From: Rotaria sp. Silwood1 | Lineage: Eukaryota > Rotifera > Eurotatoria > Philodinida > Philodinidae | Reading direction: 5' to 3' | Assembly (NCBI GenBank): GCA_905250075.1 | Contig: CAJNOP010000666.1 | Coordinates: forward strand, 32,646 to 96,645 | Length of the DNA: 64,000 bases | In this document: positions 47,801-59,211 of the stretch, in pieces | Numbering within the stretch: position 1 is the stretch's first letter | Layout of the letters: each line of letters starts with the position of its first letter | Notes under the pieces: generated by a model | What the model was told of the DNA's origin: nothing | The model's input: the letters and a program-made list of their open reading frames with translations, nothing else | Databases searched by the model: none | Position numbers and translations under genes: made by a program

Positions 47801-50737
47801 CCTCCCCAGTGGCGTACGCAGGGGGGGGGAGGGGGACCGGGCCCCCCCTGAGACGAAAGAGTCCTGGAGGGGGGGTACAGAGAAAAATATTTTCGCGTGA
47901 TAAAACTTTTTTTGCGCCATGGCGGCCTTCCCCCTGCGAAGTTGGGCCCCTCCTTGACAAATTTCTGGGTACATGCCTGATATGGCCTAGAAATCATAAT
48001 TCATCTGTGTCTGTCTATAACACACATATCGCGCGATTCATATGGTACAAAGGATCATATATTGCGATGACAAAAATTTACAGATGTAAAATGAAATTCT
48101 GAAAATTTAAATTTGTAGAATAGTTAGCTGCAAAATTCTTTTATCATTATTATTGTTTTTATATGAAATTCTATATAAATATATACTCCGTCAATGTAGG
48201 GTCAAATAAGTTTTTTTTTTCTCTCATACTCGGATCAAATGTTGGTTTTGTTTGAGTAATAGCTTGACGTAATTTTGATTTTTTCTTTGATTTTTTTGTT
48301 ATTTCTTCTTCTTCTTGATTATTTGATTGCACAGATTTTGATACTTGTTCTTCTTCTGTATTATCCCAATTTTCCACTATAAAAAATAAAAAAAAAATTA
48401 TTAAAACAAAAACACAAATTTTTTATATACCTTGAAGTTCTTCATCGGATACTTCAGGTTTATCTTCTTCATCAACACCTTTTTGATAATAATCATCATT
48501 AAATAATTCCTTTGAATGTAAAAAAAACAAAAATTTTTTTTTTTGTTTCTCTTTATAATAAAAAAAAATGATTTTTTAATGTATTACTTGCATTCGACGA
48601 TCGTATTCTTTTGGATCAAAATCTGCATCAAGATCATCAATATTAACTGGTAAATTATCATCACCGGCAACATTTTTTAAACGTTTCATTTTATTGAAAA
48701 TTTCTTTTTTTTTTAAATTTTTTAAACGTTTAATTTCTTCAAGTTTTTGTTTATGTTCAAATTCTTTTCGTTGTTTTTTTTCTATACGTTTTAATTTTCG
48801 TCGATCATCTTTACGACGAACACTATTATCAATTGTTCGTGGATATCGTTTTAACTAAAATAAATTATTTTTATTTTTAATCAAAAAAAAAAGATTTTTA
48901 TTTACAAATTCTGAATCTGGTTCTTGATAACGAAAATTAAATTTTCTTTCGAATTCTTCAGCTTTTTCAAATTCATCATCATCTTCATTTTGATTAATGA
49001 TTTCATCATAGGATGGTATTCTAAACTAAAGAAAAATCAGTAAAATGTATGATACAAAAAATATTTTCACTTGAAGAAAATTTCAGATAAATTTTTTTTG
49101 AATTAAAAATATAAATTAAAAGAAATTATTCTACCTTGTTTCATCATCATCATCATCAGCATGTTGTAAATGCATTTTATTTAGAATAAAATCACGTAAA
49201 AAACGATCACGTTCAGATAATGATGGATCATTCCAATAATCATGTAAATATTTCTGAACAAGAATCAAAAAATAATATAATTTATTTTTTTTAAATTAGA
49301 AATTATTACCAAATCTGATTTAATCGATGAATCTGATAATTCACTTTTTTGTCCTTTTAACCATTCAATATATTCTTCTTCTTCTTTAGCCTAAAATAAA
49401 AAAATATAATTAAATAAAAGAATATAACACTTCAATTTAAATTTTCTACTTTTTCTGCTTCAGTTTTAACTTTTTTTGTAAGTAATATATCATCATCATT
49501 TGTTGTTGAAAGAACATTTTTAAGACTAAATTATAATAAATATATTCATTGGAAATGTAACAAAATTCGAGAATCATAGTAGGATAATAATAGTTGCTTC
49601 ATATATGGACTCAATCAGTAAAAACGCTATATTATTTCAATGCAATTTTCTATCAGTAAAGGTTTTTCGAGTGAATTGTCAAAAAGTTCCTTTCGATCTT
49701 TCGACAGAACTGAAACGAAAATGTTTGTCTTAGTATTGATTCTAGGGATTTCAATGAGTCCCTTGAAATTGATTTCGAACTTTTCAGTTCGTTGATCGGT
49801 AGTGAAGTCGTACTCAGTCATGTTGCTAACGAATGATTTAACCTATATATCAAAGAAATCGTGTAGTAAACAGGATTTTCCTGATGGTAGGACTCGATCT
49901 TCTGATTTCAGCTTTACTTTGCTTACGTCATTAACTCAAAAATCTTATTTCATCCAACATTTTGTTTTCCTTTCGAATGAATTCAATAGACAATTCTATT
50001 GAATGCATTTCAAGTTGATTCGTAATTCTTATCTTTGGCATTACCCAACTGCGCAAAACGGAATAGTCTTATCTAAGAATTTTGCTTTCAAAATAGTTCT
50101 AACCTATTTTTAATTTCTTCTTGTTCTTCGATGATTGATTTTTTACCATTGATTCTAAAATATTAATTCATTATATATTTTTTTTTAAAACTTTCTTCAT
50201 ATACTGAATATGATTATCATGATGATCTTCATCTTTATTCATAGCTTCAGCAAAAGCATATTGAATTTCAGCATCTTTTAAATTCATTTTTTTTTCTTTT
50301 TTCTTTTTATTTATTTCATTATTATTATCATTAGATGTTGATGATAAATTAAAAAAACTTGTATTTGTATCATAAATTTTAGGATCACGTTTTTTAAGAA
50401 TTGAATAACAACGAAGAAATTCTTTTTCTACATCATCTGTCCATTCCTAGAAAATATCAATAAAAATCAACTAACAAAAAAACAAAACAATCTTTTTGTT
50501 TTCTTATTAATACCTGAGCATTTTCATCTTCAGATTCTTCATCAGAATCATCTTCAATATCACTTCCATATCGTGCTATTACTAAAATAATAATAAAATT
50601 TGATCGTTTTTTTTCTCTTCTCAACAAGTTTTTTTACATTTTTGTTTTTCTTCTTTTTCTCTCCATGTTTGATATTTATTTGCATATGTTTTATTGATTG
50701 TTAAAGTAATTGGTATATCATCATTATCTTCAAACAT
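44881..50737 (-). CDS. KRI1: KRI1 ribosome-biogenesis factor, 624 aa, 14 exons
   Basis: KRI1 is a nucleolar protein needed for 40S ribosome assembly. Exons, high to low: 50737-50638, 50581-50514, 50446-50205, 50154-50104, 49525-49450, 49390-49310, 49253-49135, 49020-48906, 48854-48588, 48509-48431, 48376-48230, 47005-46875, 46819-46638, 45097-44881. Family blocks: ARYGSD, LKKRDPKIY, YIEWLKGQK, WNDPSLSERDRFLRDFILNK, FERKFNFRYQEPDS, SVRRKDDRRK, LKNLKKKEI, FDP-KEKSFEQYFNEYYKLDCED, VEPNNFGL, ELNAWCSLKKT and the C-terminal LEVYGLNPKRF. Exon 11 must use the donor CCGA-GTATGAG to stay in phase; reading on hits a stop. An alternative start at 50811 exists via a 72-nt intron. The last intron contains an antisense gene and intron 11 a GC-rich element. 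Confidence 0.92.
45397..46286 (+). CDS. Unrecognised Ser/Thr-rich protein, 275 aa, inside KRI1 intron 13
   Basis: Exons 45397-45493 and 45556-46286 are joined by a 62-nt intron (GTATGT...TTTAAAG; the acceptor region AAAGAAG is a tandem AAG site that may give a one-residue variant). Codon use matches the neighbouring genes. The first 35 residues are basic (TDLIHRRFPKTSIIKP), the middle is Ser/Asn/Thr-rich and probably disordered, with SPEP, TPSFKP and TPISSPILSPS proline-directed phosphosite-like motifs. The C-terminal third has RYNFDQKKIDEYLNQKLKK and a phenylalanine/lysine patch (FKNIFSFFKKSSK). The start follows an acceptor (CTTATCAG) directly. No homology recognised. Transcribed opposite to KRI1. 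Confidence 0.7.
47695..47979. mobile_element. GC-rich hAT MITE cluster in KRI1 intron 11
   Basis: 47807-47979 starts CAGTGGCGTACGCAGG and its reverse complement matches the element at 16689 (e.g. GTCCTGGAGG, ATCACGCGAAAATATT, GGGCCCAACTTCG). The right end CTGGGTACATGCCTG is a decayed terminus. The preceding 110 bp (47695-47806) are a second GC-rich fragment with CCCATGG words, perhaps part of another copy. No clear target duplication. Frames here are artefacts of G/C runs. Confidence 0.65.
49526..50103 (-). other. KRI1 intron 4, no element recognised
   Basis: 578 nt with proper donor GTTAGA and acceptor TTTAG on the minus strand. Two overlapping short frames (49627-49821 minus, 49802-50002 plus) have no support as genes. 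Confidence 0.5.
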
Positions 50738-50811
50738 CTTTGAACAGAAAAGAAAATTAACAAGAAAAATAATTAATTAATATTCTATAATTGGTTCAAA
50801 TTTTACCATGT

Positions 50812-51569
50812 TTGCCCTTCATATTCCTCTATGGTAATGACATTTCCTAGATATCACTGATTGAGAATAGTGATGGCGCCATATGCAAGGCTTGTAAGAA
50901 AATCCTTCAAGATAAAGACTCTTTTTCCATGGTAGTGAAGCCACAAAGCTTGAGCAGACTCACACATATTTTTCTCGTTCGATCCGATTGATAGATTTAT
51001 GTAATACATTCAAATTTTTTTTATACAAATGTTGACATTTGCATACCATCTTTGGTCGCAAAAAACCAGCACTTTCTCAGAAAAACAAGGTGCTTGAGAA
51101 AAAAATTGAGTTTTATATTATTAAATGTTGAGCTCTACATTGTCATTGATTTAAAATAGTGTTTCTTTTGTTTTAATTAAATTAGTTTAGTATTATTTTC
51201 CAGCGCAAGCTATTTGAGAGAAGTACAGGATTGTTATCTAAAACGCACCAGTTCCATACAATGTACAATGTGAGATTAGAAGTAAGAAACAGAACCTGTC
51301 TTTCATCTAAATGTCATAAAAATAAATTACACTCATCCTTCATATTCTTAACTTTTCGAAAGATATCTTATAAAGCGAAAAATCATTGAAATACGAAGGA
51401 GATATTTAAAAAGATTTCCTCATGAATATCCCTCGGAAAATTTCAAACAGTTTTTTTCTTGCAGTGATTTCATAAGAAATTTCAGGGGTACTTAAATTCC
51501 TTCCTGACTGAAAAAACTTATATTATGTCTATGAAAATTTTGATTGTGATCGGCTATCTATTAAATTTT
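50812..51569. other. Divergent intergenic region, KRI1 and DYNLRB
   Basis: Presumed promoters of both genes; no gene or inverted repeat recognised. Similarity to the downstream duplicated units begins near 51570. Confidence 0.45.
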
Positions 51570-51939
51570 TAGTTTTTTTGAACTTCTAAAACCCTATTTC
51601 AAAACAAATGCAAATGTGAGATGTCGCTAAAATCAATTTGTTAAATAAAGTTGATTAGAAGATTTTAATATCATAAATATTCTATATCAATAATAAATTT
51701 TAGTTCATGTTGATAGCAGCTTTTTAAAAAGGGAGTTTCATTCTAAGTGCATTAGTGGGTTTCTAAATCGACATTGATTTGATGAGTCAACTAATTGTAC
51801 CAGCTGTGTTTTATTTTTTTCAATATTAGAAAATTGAAGATTTTATCAAATAATATCAATCGTATGAAGAATAATGATTAATATTTTTGTTTTATGATTG
51901 ATTTTATTTTTAGATTATTCAAGAATATTTAATTGAAAT

Positions 51940-53325
51940 ATGACACAAGTTTGTCAATATAATAATGAAAGATTAGAAATTAAGATTGTTTTTTGTTTCA
52001 GGCTGAAGTTGATGATACATTAAAACGTATACACGAACATAAAGGTGTTCAAGGTTATTTAATTATAAATAATGATGGTAAGATAATTATTCAAGAAGAA
52101 AATAAAATTATTATATATGATTTCTTATTATTTATAATTAATATAAGTAGATTGAAAAATATATTATCATAAGAATTTCTATTATTAAATTCTATTGTAG
52201 AAATTTCGAAATTATATGAATAGAATAAAGTTTCAAACACTATTTATAAAATAAGATCATTATGATCACTATGCAATTCACAATACAGTATAATCACTCT
52301 TAGATAGGCATCTAGGGGACTTTTTCAAATCGCCTACTTGACGGAGGTGTGCCCGGATTAGAGAAATTTTGACAAATATCAGTCACAAACATGTTTTCCG
52401 CAAGTTGTACCGTAAAGAATACCCATACAAGTATATTAATTAAAATATTCACTGGATATGCCCCATATAAGAGAGATTCAACGATATAGTACGGTCTAAA
52501 AATAGTGCTCAGAAGAAGGAGGTGCCCTTGTTATAGAGGCTCATTTCCAGCAAAAATCGATCAATCGTTCCGCCGAACGCCCATATAGAGGACTTATACT
52601 GTATTTATGAAGATAATGTTCATATGATGTATTGTCTTCTATGATTATAGTCGCTTTGTAATTATGTTGATCGTTTACATATAAGAAGTTTTCGTTTCTA
52701 AATATCTTTATAGTAAAAGAATTTGTTATATTTCAAATTTTCTTTTTTTTAAGATAATTAATAGTTAATCGAAAAGTATCTTTTTTTTCTTAATATTTAC
52801 TTCTCAAAATTAAGCTTGTTAAGAACAAATTCCTCGATTGTTTTTTTTTTTTGAGTTAAGATCAAACAGATGAAATATTCTTAAATACCATATGTTTTCT
52901 TTTAGTTATTTTCAAGGTTAAAGGAAATGTTTTTTTCATCTGTGAATATAAATGATTTATCGTGTAACTAATGTTCTCGTTTTTTTTTTTTGATTAATAT
53001 ACATCGTTTTCGATCGGATATATATATATATAATTATTCTTAATATAGGTATTCCGATTCGTTCAAGTCTTGATACATCATTAACTCAACAATATGCAGC
53101 ATTAATAAAATCATTATCTGATAAAGGTCGTTCAACAATTCGTGAAATTGATCCAACAAATGAACTTCTCTTTTTTCGTATACGTACTAAAAAATATGAA
53201 ATATTAGTTGCACCTGGTTTGTAGTAAAATAAAACTAATCATTTCATATTATATATATATATATATATTGTGTTCTAGATAAAGAATATACAATGATCGT
53301 TTTACAAGCAACAGATGTTTCATAA
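51940..53325 (+). CDS. DYNLRB1: Dynein light chain roadblock-type, 99 aa, 4 exons
   Basis: A roadblock/LC7 light chain of cytoplasmic dynein, which binds the intermediate chain as a dimer. Exons: 51940-51948, 52002-52077, 53049-53216, 53279-53325. The protein reads [24 protein letters not shown], then [49 protein letters not shown] and [14 protein letters not shown], aligning with human DYNLRB1 (96 aa) over its whole length. An acceptor (TTTATTTTTAG) lies 27 nt upstream of the start. Intron 2 contains a pogo-like MITE. Exon 3 can also splice to a second terminal exon at 53422 in the same phase. It is the only intact copy of the three in the array. Confidence 0.93.
52286..52601. mobile_element. 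pogo-like MITE in DYNLRB intron 2
   Basis: 316 bp with ends CAGTATAATCACTC and (inverted) CAGTATAAGTCCTC, bordered by TA at 52284-52285 and 52602-52603. A CAGTATAA start and TA target fit the pogo branch of Tc1/mariner. The same intron position in unit C reads TAATATGTATGAAG without the element, an empty site. Confidence 0.8.
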
Positions 53326-53421
53326 ACTATCTTTCTTTTATGTCTATCTAATATCATTCTTTCTATACAAAAAAATAAAATAAAATAAATGCACATTTTT
53401 TTTCTTCTTAACTTATTTTAG

Positions 53422-53642
53422 ATAATGAAATGTCATTTGTAATTAAACAACCATTATATAATCGATTTTCACTTGATCGACAATATCCAATGTCATCATC
53501 ATTATATCATGGTCCACCTTCTTTTAACTATCGACCTATAGTATCTACATTAAAAGATTTTATACATGAGTCACCTATTATCGAGCAAAAATTTTATATA
53601 ACTTATAGTAAACTACCACCACATCCAGTAATCAAACAGTGA
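53422..53642 (+). CDS. Alternative last exon of DYNLRB (4b), long C-terminal tail
   Basis: Preceded by TTATTTTAG and in the same phase as exon 4a. Splicing exon 3 to it gives DNEMSFVIKQPLYNRFSLDR and about 52 further residues before TGA, making a 157-aa protein. Its first residues (DNEMSFVIKQP) align with the final strand encoded by exon 4a ([11 protein letters not shown]), so 4b supplies the same last beta-strand and then adds a tail rich in Tyr, Pro and Ser (YPMSSSLYHGPPSFNYRPI). It may be a mutually exclusive duplicate exon. A decayed copy exists in unit B (59212-60206). Whether it is used is not shown by sequence alone. Confidence 0.6.
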
Positions 53643-55614
53643 CATTAATACTTATATGCATTGATTTTTTTTCTTTTCATATATACCGGTTTAAATAATA
53701 AAAAATTTATTTTAAAATTTAATTATAATAAATATGGCCCTATTTTGTATCGATTTAAGAATTATATTTTTCTTTGTATGATTGTCTAAGCGAAAAAGTA
53801 TACAATCGATGAAAAAAAAAATATGTATAGTAATCATTCAACCGTGTATTGAATAATCATCTTTATTGACAACTAGGAGAAACTATATATCATTTGTTTA
53901 GCCTTATTTTAGTAAAAACAATACATTAAACGCAAAAAAAACCTTCTAATTATGGCGACAACTGTGCAATCGAATCCTACGAAGTATGAAATAATATTTG
54001 TTTTTACCGAACAGCCGTTATGATTTCAAATAGACTAAGCAATAAGTTTTATATCAAATGAAAGCTGTTGGAAAACAAAATTTATTAGTAATAAACAATC
54101 AAGAAAACGAAAATATTTCGTATTTTGAAACTCTTGAAACTAATAGAATTCTATAGAAATTAACCAATATAACGTACTATAAATGATTCTTAAGATAGAA
54201 AGAAAAGAAAATTCATTTTAAAAACATAGAAAGAGCATTGTTCTGTTGTTTGTTCCTCCGAATAGACAATTAATTAGAGAGGTTTATGATTTTATTAGAA
54301 ACTTCTAGAATAGAAAAGATTAAGCAATTTGTACAACAATATATAAAATTATTTGTAGATCAATGTGTTTTTATCAATAAAAAGAAGAATCTGTTTCTCC
54401 GTCGATTCGATTAAGTTTGATTAATGTTTTACAATTCATTTTCCATTTGCAAAATAACTTGTTGTTGAAATGTATTATTTAACTAAATCCAGAAGGAGAC
54501 TAGTGGTGAATTTTTCTTTGAAAGTTGACTTAATTCTTTACTCTGGTACAAAATATCATAATACTTTTGATCAAAATGGTAACTTTTTCTCACAATTCTT
54601 CATATTTCAATGCCTATAACTCTATCAAATTCAATGACAGGAATCTAAAAGCATTTCCATAGTTCTAGTTTGATATGAGAAATCGATTGATACTAAAAAA
54701 AAATATTTTTTTTTAGTTTTGACGACATAATCGACTTTGTCTATGAGCACGTGTAGCTTTTCATAATGAATGTATACAAAATAGAAAGAAAAGTCATTAG
54801 TAATAAATCATTAATAGTCTTACCTGTACGACGACTTACAATCGTCTATCGCTTTTAAGTCAAACATTAATCCTCTACTCTACAATATGTAACTACTTGA
54901 TGTCGTCTTTCTCGACGTTATTTCTCTTCAATTATTCTTTGTTTTGTGTCATTGAAGTGAATGTCCGATGTATCTTTTTCTATTGTCTTTCTTTAAATAA
55001 ACACTTTGTTTGCATTATTCTTTCTAAGAGATCTATGTTGCTTTCAAAAAATAACAAAAAAAACCCTGAAAATCACCACTCAATCTCTGAATTAAAATCC
55101 AATATAATTCTGTCAGTAATGTATAGACACTACTATATATGCAAATAAAACCTTGAATGTTATTTACCTTCACAATACATCTATTCTTTTTGTAAGAGTA
55201 AATGTCAAGTATAATCAATGCAGTGCATTTGACATATAAGAATAAAAGTAAAAATTACTTATGAGAAAACAAGATTTAAAAGAAAATCGACATCGAGATG
55301 GATCCGAACAGAGTAAGCCTTGAAATTCACTTGATCTCAATGCGATAGAATATATTGAAATAATACATGAAGATGAAAATCAAAAAACAAATGATGTCAG
55401 AATTCAAATACGATTATTATCTTGAAGAAATATTAACAATTAATATTTCGAATGTTTTGACAAATCTAGAAACTAATACTAAATTATTTTTGAAATTCTT
55501 CTATATTCGTATTCATTTCAACTTTGTAAAGTAAAGAATGTCAACAGTCATCATAATAATTATAGATTGTATGCATTAAATAATGAAAAACTAAATCTAA
55601 CTTTCTATCACATT
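53643..55614. other. Non-coding part of unit A
   Basis: Matches unit B at 60207-61140 over much of its length (ATGGCGACAACTGTGC occurs in both). Roughly 54680-55390 has no counterpart in B, so either A gained or B lost about 700 bp. Short frames at 54897-55218 have no support. Confidence 0.55.
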
Positions 55615-55616
55615 TA

Positions 55617-56205
55617 TTACCGGTTTTTGAAAACGGTGCGCTCGGGGAGATTGCTTATAACTTTTTAAGGAAAGGGGACAGAGACCTGCGATTTTCGCCG
55701 TTGAAAAGAGGAGATCAAGGCACATTGAATCGTATAGTACATATTTTTCTGACATGGTTTGTCAAGGTTTTATATCAATTATCTAAAAAGAACTATGCCT
55801 TAACAAGTTGAAAAAATTTTTTTTTTCAACAAAAAATTTTGAAAAAAGTGATTTGTTTTCGCAAAATTGTTGGAAAATTAGGTAGGGACTACCAGTAAAA
55901 TGGATATAACTCCTGAACTGTAAAATATACAGACCTGGGGTTGATCTAGAATCGTAGATCTAGATCCGAGCTATTAACCTCACTATTTGCAAATCAAAAT
56001 CGGATATACGCTCAGGGAATAGCAATCTCGTCAAGCTTGCATTTGAGGGTTTACCTTGGTAAACCTTACCTGAAGGTCTGGTTATTTCATAGTAATACGT
56101 GCCCTGCCATGCTCTATCTAAAAATGAAAACCGCAGGTCCTTATCATATTTCCTTGAAAAGTTATAAGCAATCTCTGCGAGCGCACCGTTTTCAAAAACT
56201 GGTAA
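55617..56205. mobile_element. Tc1/mariner-type MITE, unit A only
   Basis: 589 bp with ends TTACCGGTTTTTGAAAACGG and (inverted) TTACCAGTTTTTGAAAACGG; arms extend more than 90 bp (GCTTATAAC, GACCTGCGATTTTC/GAAAACCGCAGGTC). TA flanks it at 55615-55616 and 56206-56207. Unit B has the empty site at the same place: CACATTTAGTTCG near 61144 against CACATTTA-element-TAGTTCG here. Confidence 0.9.
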
Positions 56206-56451
56206 TAGTTCGAATCTGATCACAAGCATAATTTTTTTCAAGTCTATAATCTGTCATACATGGAAATTTTGAAAATGTAGTGATAAATCCTATTTTCGAC
56301 AAGGTTTCATTTGATATAAAATTTATTGTTTATACTCTATGTGAAATCATAGCAATATCTCAGGAGAGAAAGCTTATTTCTCATCTTATACATCCCTGAA
56401 ATTTGTTGATAATCGAACAAATGTTAATGAAAGTTTATACTATATTCTTAG

Positions 56452-56863
56452 TGCTCAAGAAAGTCAACAACAAGCAGTAACATCAATGCGTGGTCAAGGT
56501 GTACGTAGTGTACATTTACATCGTTCAAAACATGATGAAGGTTTTGGTTATTCTTTACAATATAGTAGAAATTATTTTCTTGTTTCTCACATTGGACATG
56601 ATAGTCCAGCTGCTAATAGTGGTCTTTGTTTAAATGATGTTATAATTGCAGTAAATCATCAATCAACAGAAGATATGTCTTATGATACTTTGACTAAATT
56701 AGTTGATAAAACTAATGATGTTGAATTTCTTGTTCAACCTCTCGAAGAATATCTACGTTTTCAATATGGACCAAAACAAGATGAAAAATCAACAGATGAT
56801 AATGGCAAAAAACGATTTAAAGCAAGTGTTATTAAAGTTTTGAGAAAATTAAAACAACATTGA
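56452..56863 (+). CDS. Single-PDZ protein, unit A copy (5' end unresolved)
   Basis: A PDZ domain covers about VHLHRSKHDEGFGYSLQY to VEFLVQPLEEYL, with the carboxylate-binding loop GFGY, the DSPAANSGL helix entry and LNDVIIAVN typical of NHERF/PDZK-like domains. PDZ domains bind C-terminal tails of partner proteins. The C-terminus is basic and amphipathic (FKASVIKVLRKLKQH), a possible membrane-binding helix. The exon starts after TATTCTTAG; the frame also stays open upstream to about 56340, and no first exon was found, so the given start is the acceptor. ATG 56486 is the first internal methionine. A tandem paralogue lies at 61394-61838. Confidence 0.7.
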
Positions 56864-58522
56864 ATCAAAAATATTTTGGAAAAACAAAATTAACAAATAA
56901 ACTACATGGAATATTTATTTTTATGAAAATGTTTTTTTTTTTTTTTTTATTATGATGAAAATCTAATATAAATGTTTGACTAATTATATTTTTGCATATG
57001 AATACGATTTCATAAGTAATATATATATTGGTTCATCATTTAGAAAAAAAGTAAATCAAAAAAATAATTCTTTTGATTTCTTATCAAAACACGATGAAAT
57101 ATGAAGAATATTATATCGAAAGTTTTGTATACGGCTGCATTAAATATATCTTCCGACTTAACACATGTTAGGCAATGTTAGGCATGATCATAGTCACTGG
57201 GATGACTACAAAGAAAAATTGTTTCAAGGAAAGCTAAAGATAATATTTAAACCTTTTAAATGATATTTTATATTAAGAACGTTATAAATAAATGTATTCT
57301 TTGTGCTATCAAATTTATGAGTAGCATTAACTACTGAGATTTCAGTAAACCATTGAGTTTTTAATATATCTATTTTCTAGAAATCCAAGATTCCTGAAAC
57401 ACTCATATCTACAAATTTTGATTTGAAACATTGCGCGTATAGAAAACTCGACTAGCCCAGTTCTCATCAAAAACTCCGACGTTTTGAATCAAATCTCTAG
57501 ACTATATATGAGACTTTCAAAACATATAACCTTTTCCATGAATAATGTGTAAAATATGCACTTTTTGAAAGCTTCATATCTTGAATAGACCTTTTTCAAA
57601 ACGTCAAAGTTTTATAATGCAAGCTAGTCTAATTGAATTCTGTATATACTCGAAGTTTCAAGTCATAATTCAAAAATACGAGTCTTTCGAAAACTAAAAG
57701 CGTCTTGGCATTAAAAATTCTGTATCATAATCAACTATCAATAGGAACCCAAATCCTTATAAAACTTTTAATAGAACAACATATAAGATCTATAGACAAA
57801 CAACCAATAAAATCAGCAGTATCGGAGAAGATTTCTTCGTGAGTACTTCTCACAAACGTTTGACACTTGTTGATATCAATGGTTTCACAAGACGTCTAAA
57901 GATGGTTCATACTCCTTCCTCATAAAAAATCTAGGAACTGTTGGTACTTGAAAACTTTAAGTTTCGATGTTGAAGGGACTGAGATGAACTTTTTTTTACC
58001 AAGTTTAAGATGAAACCCTTTCCTCGGTCATTCTCTATTGGATGGATTATCAGTGCTTCTTTATCAAATTTTTCGCCATATGCACTTCTAAAAACTATTG
58101 AGAGCTATATTTCGAACTTATGCAAACGTGAGATGTCATAAAAATCAACTACTAAAATATAGTTAATGAGAAGTATTTAATATCATAAATAATCTATATC
58201 AGTGATGAATTTCATATAATGTTAATTGTAGCTTTATAAAATGAGTTTCATCTTAAATATATTCATATATGTAATCAGTGGTGTATATGTCATCATAGAC
58301 CATCAATTGCTATTTATGTTTTCGTCATCGATCGAAAATATTATCAATCATATGTAGAATAATGATGATGCTTTTCTAAAAACTGATTTAAATTTGATAA
58401 GAAAGAAAAATTTAATATTTTTTCGGTGATAGCTTTTTTTCGAAAATTTTATTAGTAATATCGTCAAAGTTTTTCAATGTATAGTTGAACAATAAAATTA
58501 TAATATTATTACTTTTTTCTAG

Positions 58523-59141
58523 GTTGAAGTTGATGATAGATTAAAATGTATATAAAAAACATAAAAATGTTCAAGGTTATTTAATTATCAAAAAATGATC
58601 ATAAGATTATAATCCAAGAAGAAAAAGAAGATTAGTATGAATAAATCGAAAAATATATTATCGAAAGAATTCATATTGCAAAAATATCGATGTCTCGAAA
58701 TTGTATGAATATAATAACATATCAAGAACTATCTCTAATGTGGAATCATTACGAATACTATGAAATTACAATATCTATAAAGATAAGGATCATATTTTTA
58801 TGAAGTTCCAGCTATATTTTTGTTCGGTGCTGATACTTGATTCGTAATCATGTTTCTCGTTTACATATAAGGAACTCTCTTTCTCAAATATCTTGAGAAT
58901 AATTTGTTACAGCATTAATAAAATCTTTATCTGATAAAGATTGTTCAACAATTCACGAGATTGATCCAATAAATGAACTTCTTTTTTTTCATATGCCTAC
59001 TAAAAAACATGAAATATTAGTTGTACTTAGTTTGTAGAAAAACAAAACTAATCGTTTCATATTATATACATATATATTTGTTTTCTTTTGCTAGATAAAG
59101 AATATACAATAATCATTTTACAAGCAACAGATGTTGCATAA
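58523..59141 (+). pseudogene. DYNLRB pseudogene, unit B
   Basis: Exon 2 at 58523 begins VEVDDRLKC but has a stop after eleven codons (TGT-ATA-TAA) and loses its donor. The first 48 nt of exon 3 and about 400 nt of intron 2 are missing; the remaining part (58914-59033) still reads [13 protein letters not shown], STI.EIDP and NELLFF. Exon 4a (about 59095-59141) is still recognisable. No functional product is expected. Confidence 0.85.
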
Positions 59142-59211
59142 ATACTGTCTTTTTTCTTTTATGTCTATCATAATTGTACATTTTTTATTTCTTAACTTAT
59201 TTCAAATGATG

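Noticed and set aside
47604..48102. Overlapping Pro/Gly-rich frames of 84-118 codons
   Set aside because: Same cause: the GC-rich MITE cluster in KRI1 intron 11.
48171..48229. Extension of KRI1 exon 11 into FDPTLTEY
   Set aside because: It resembles the family's FDP..TFEEY, but the only GT after it gives the wrong phase and a stop in exon 12; the donor at CCGA-GTATGAG restores the conserved block.
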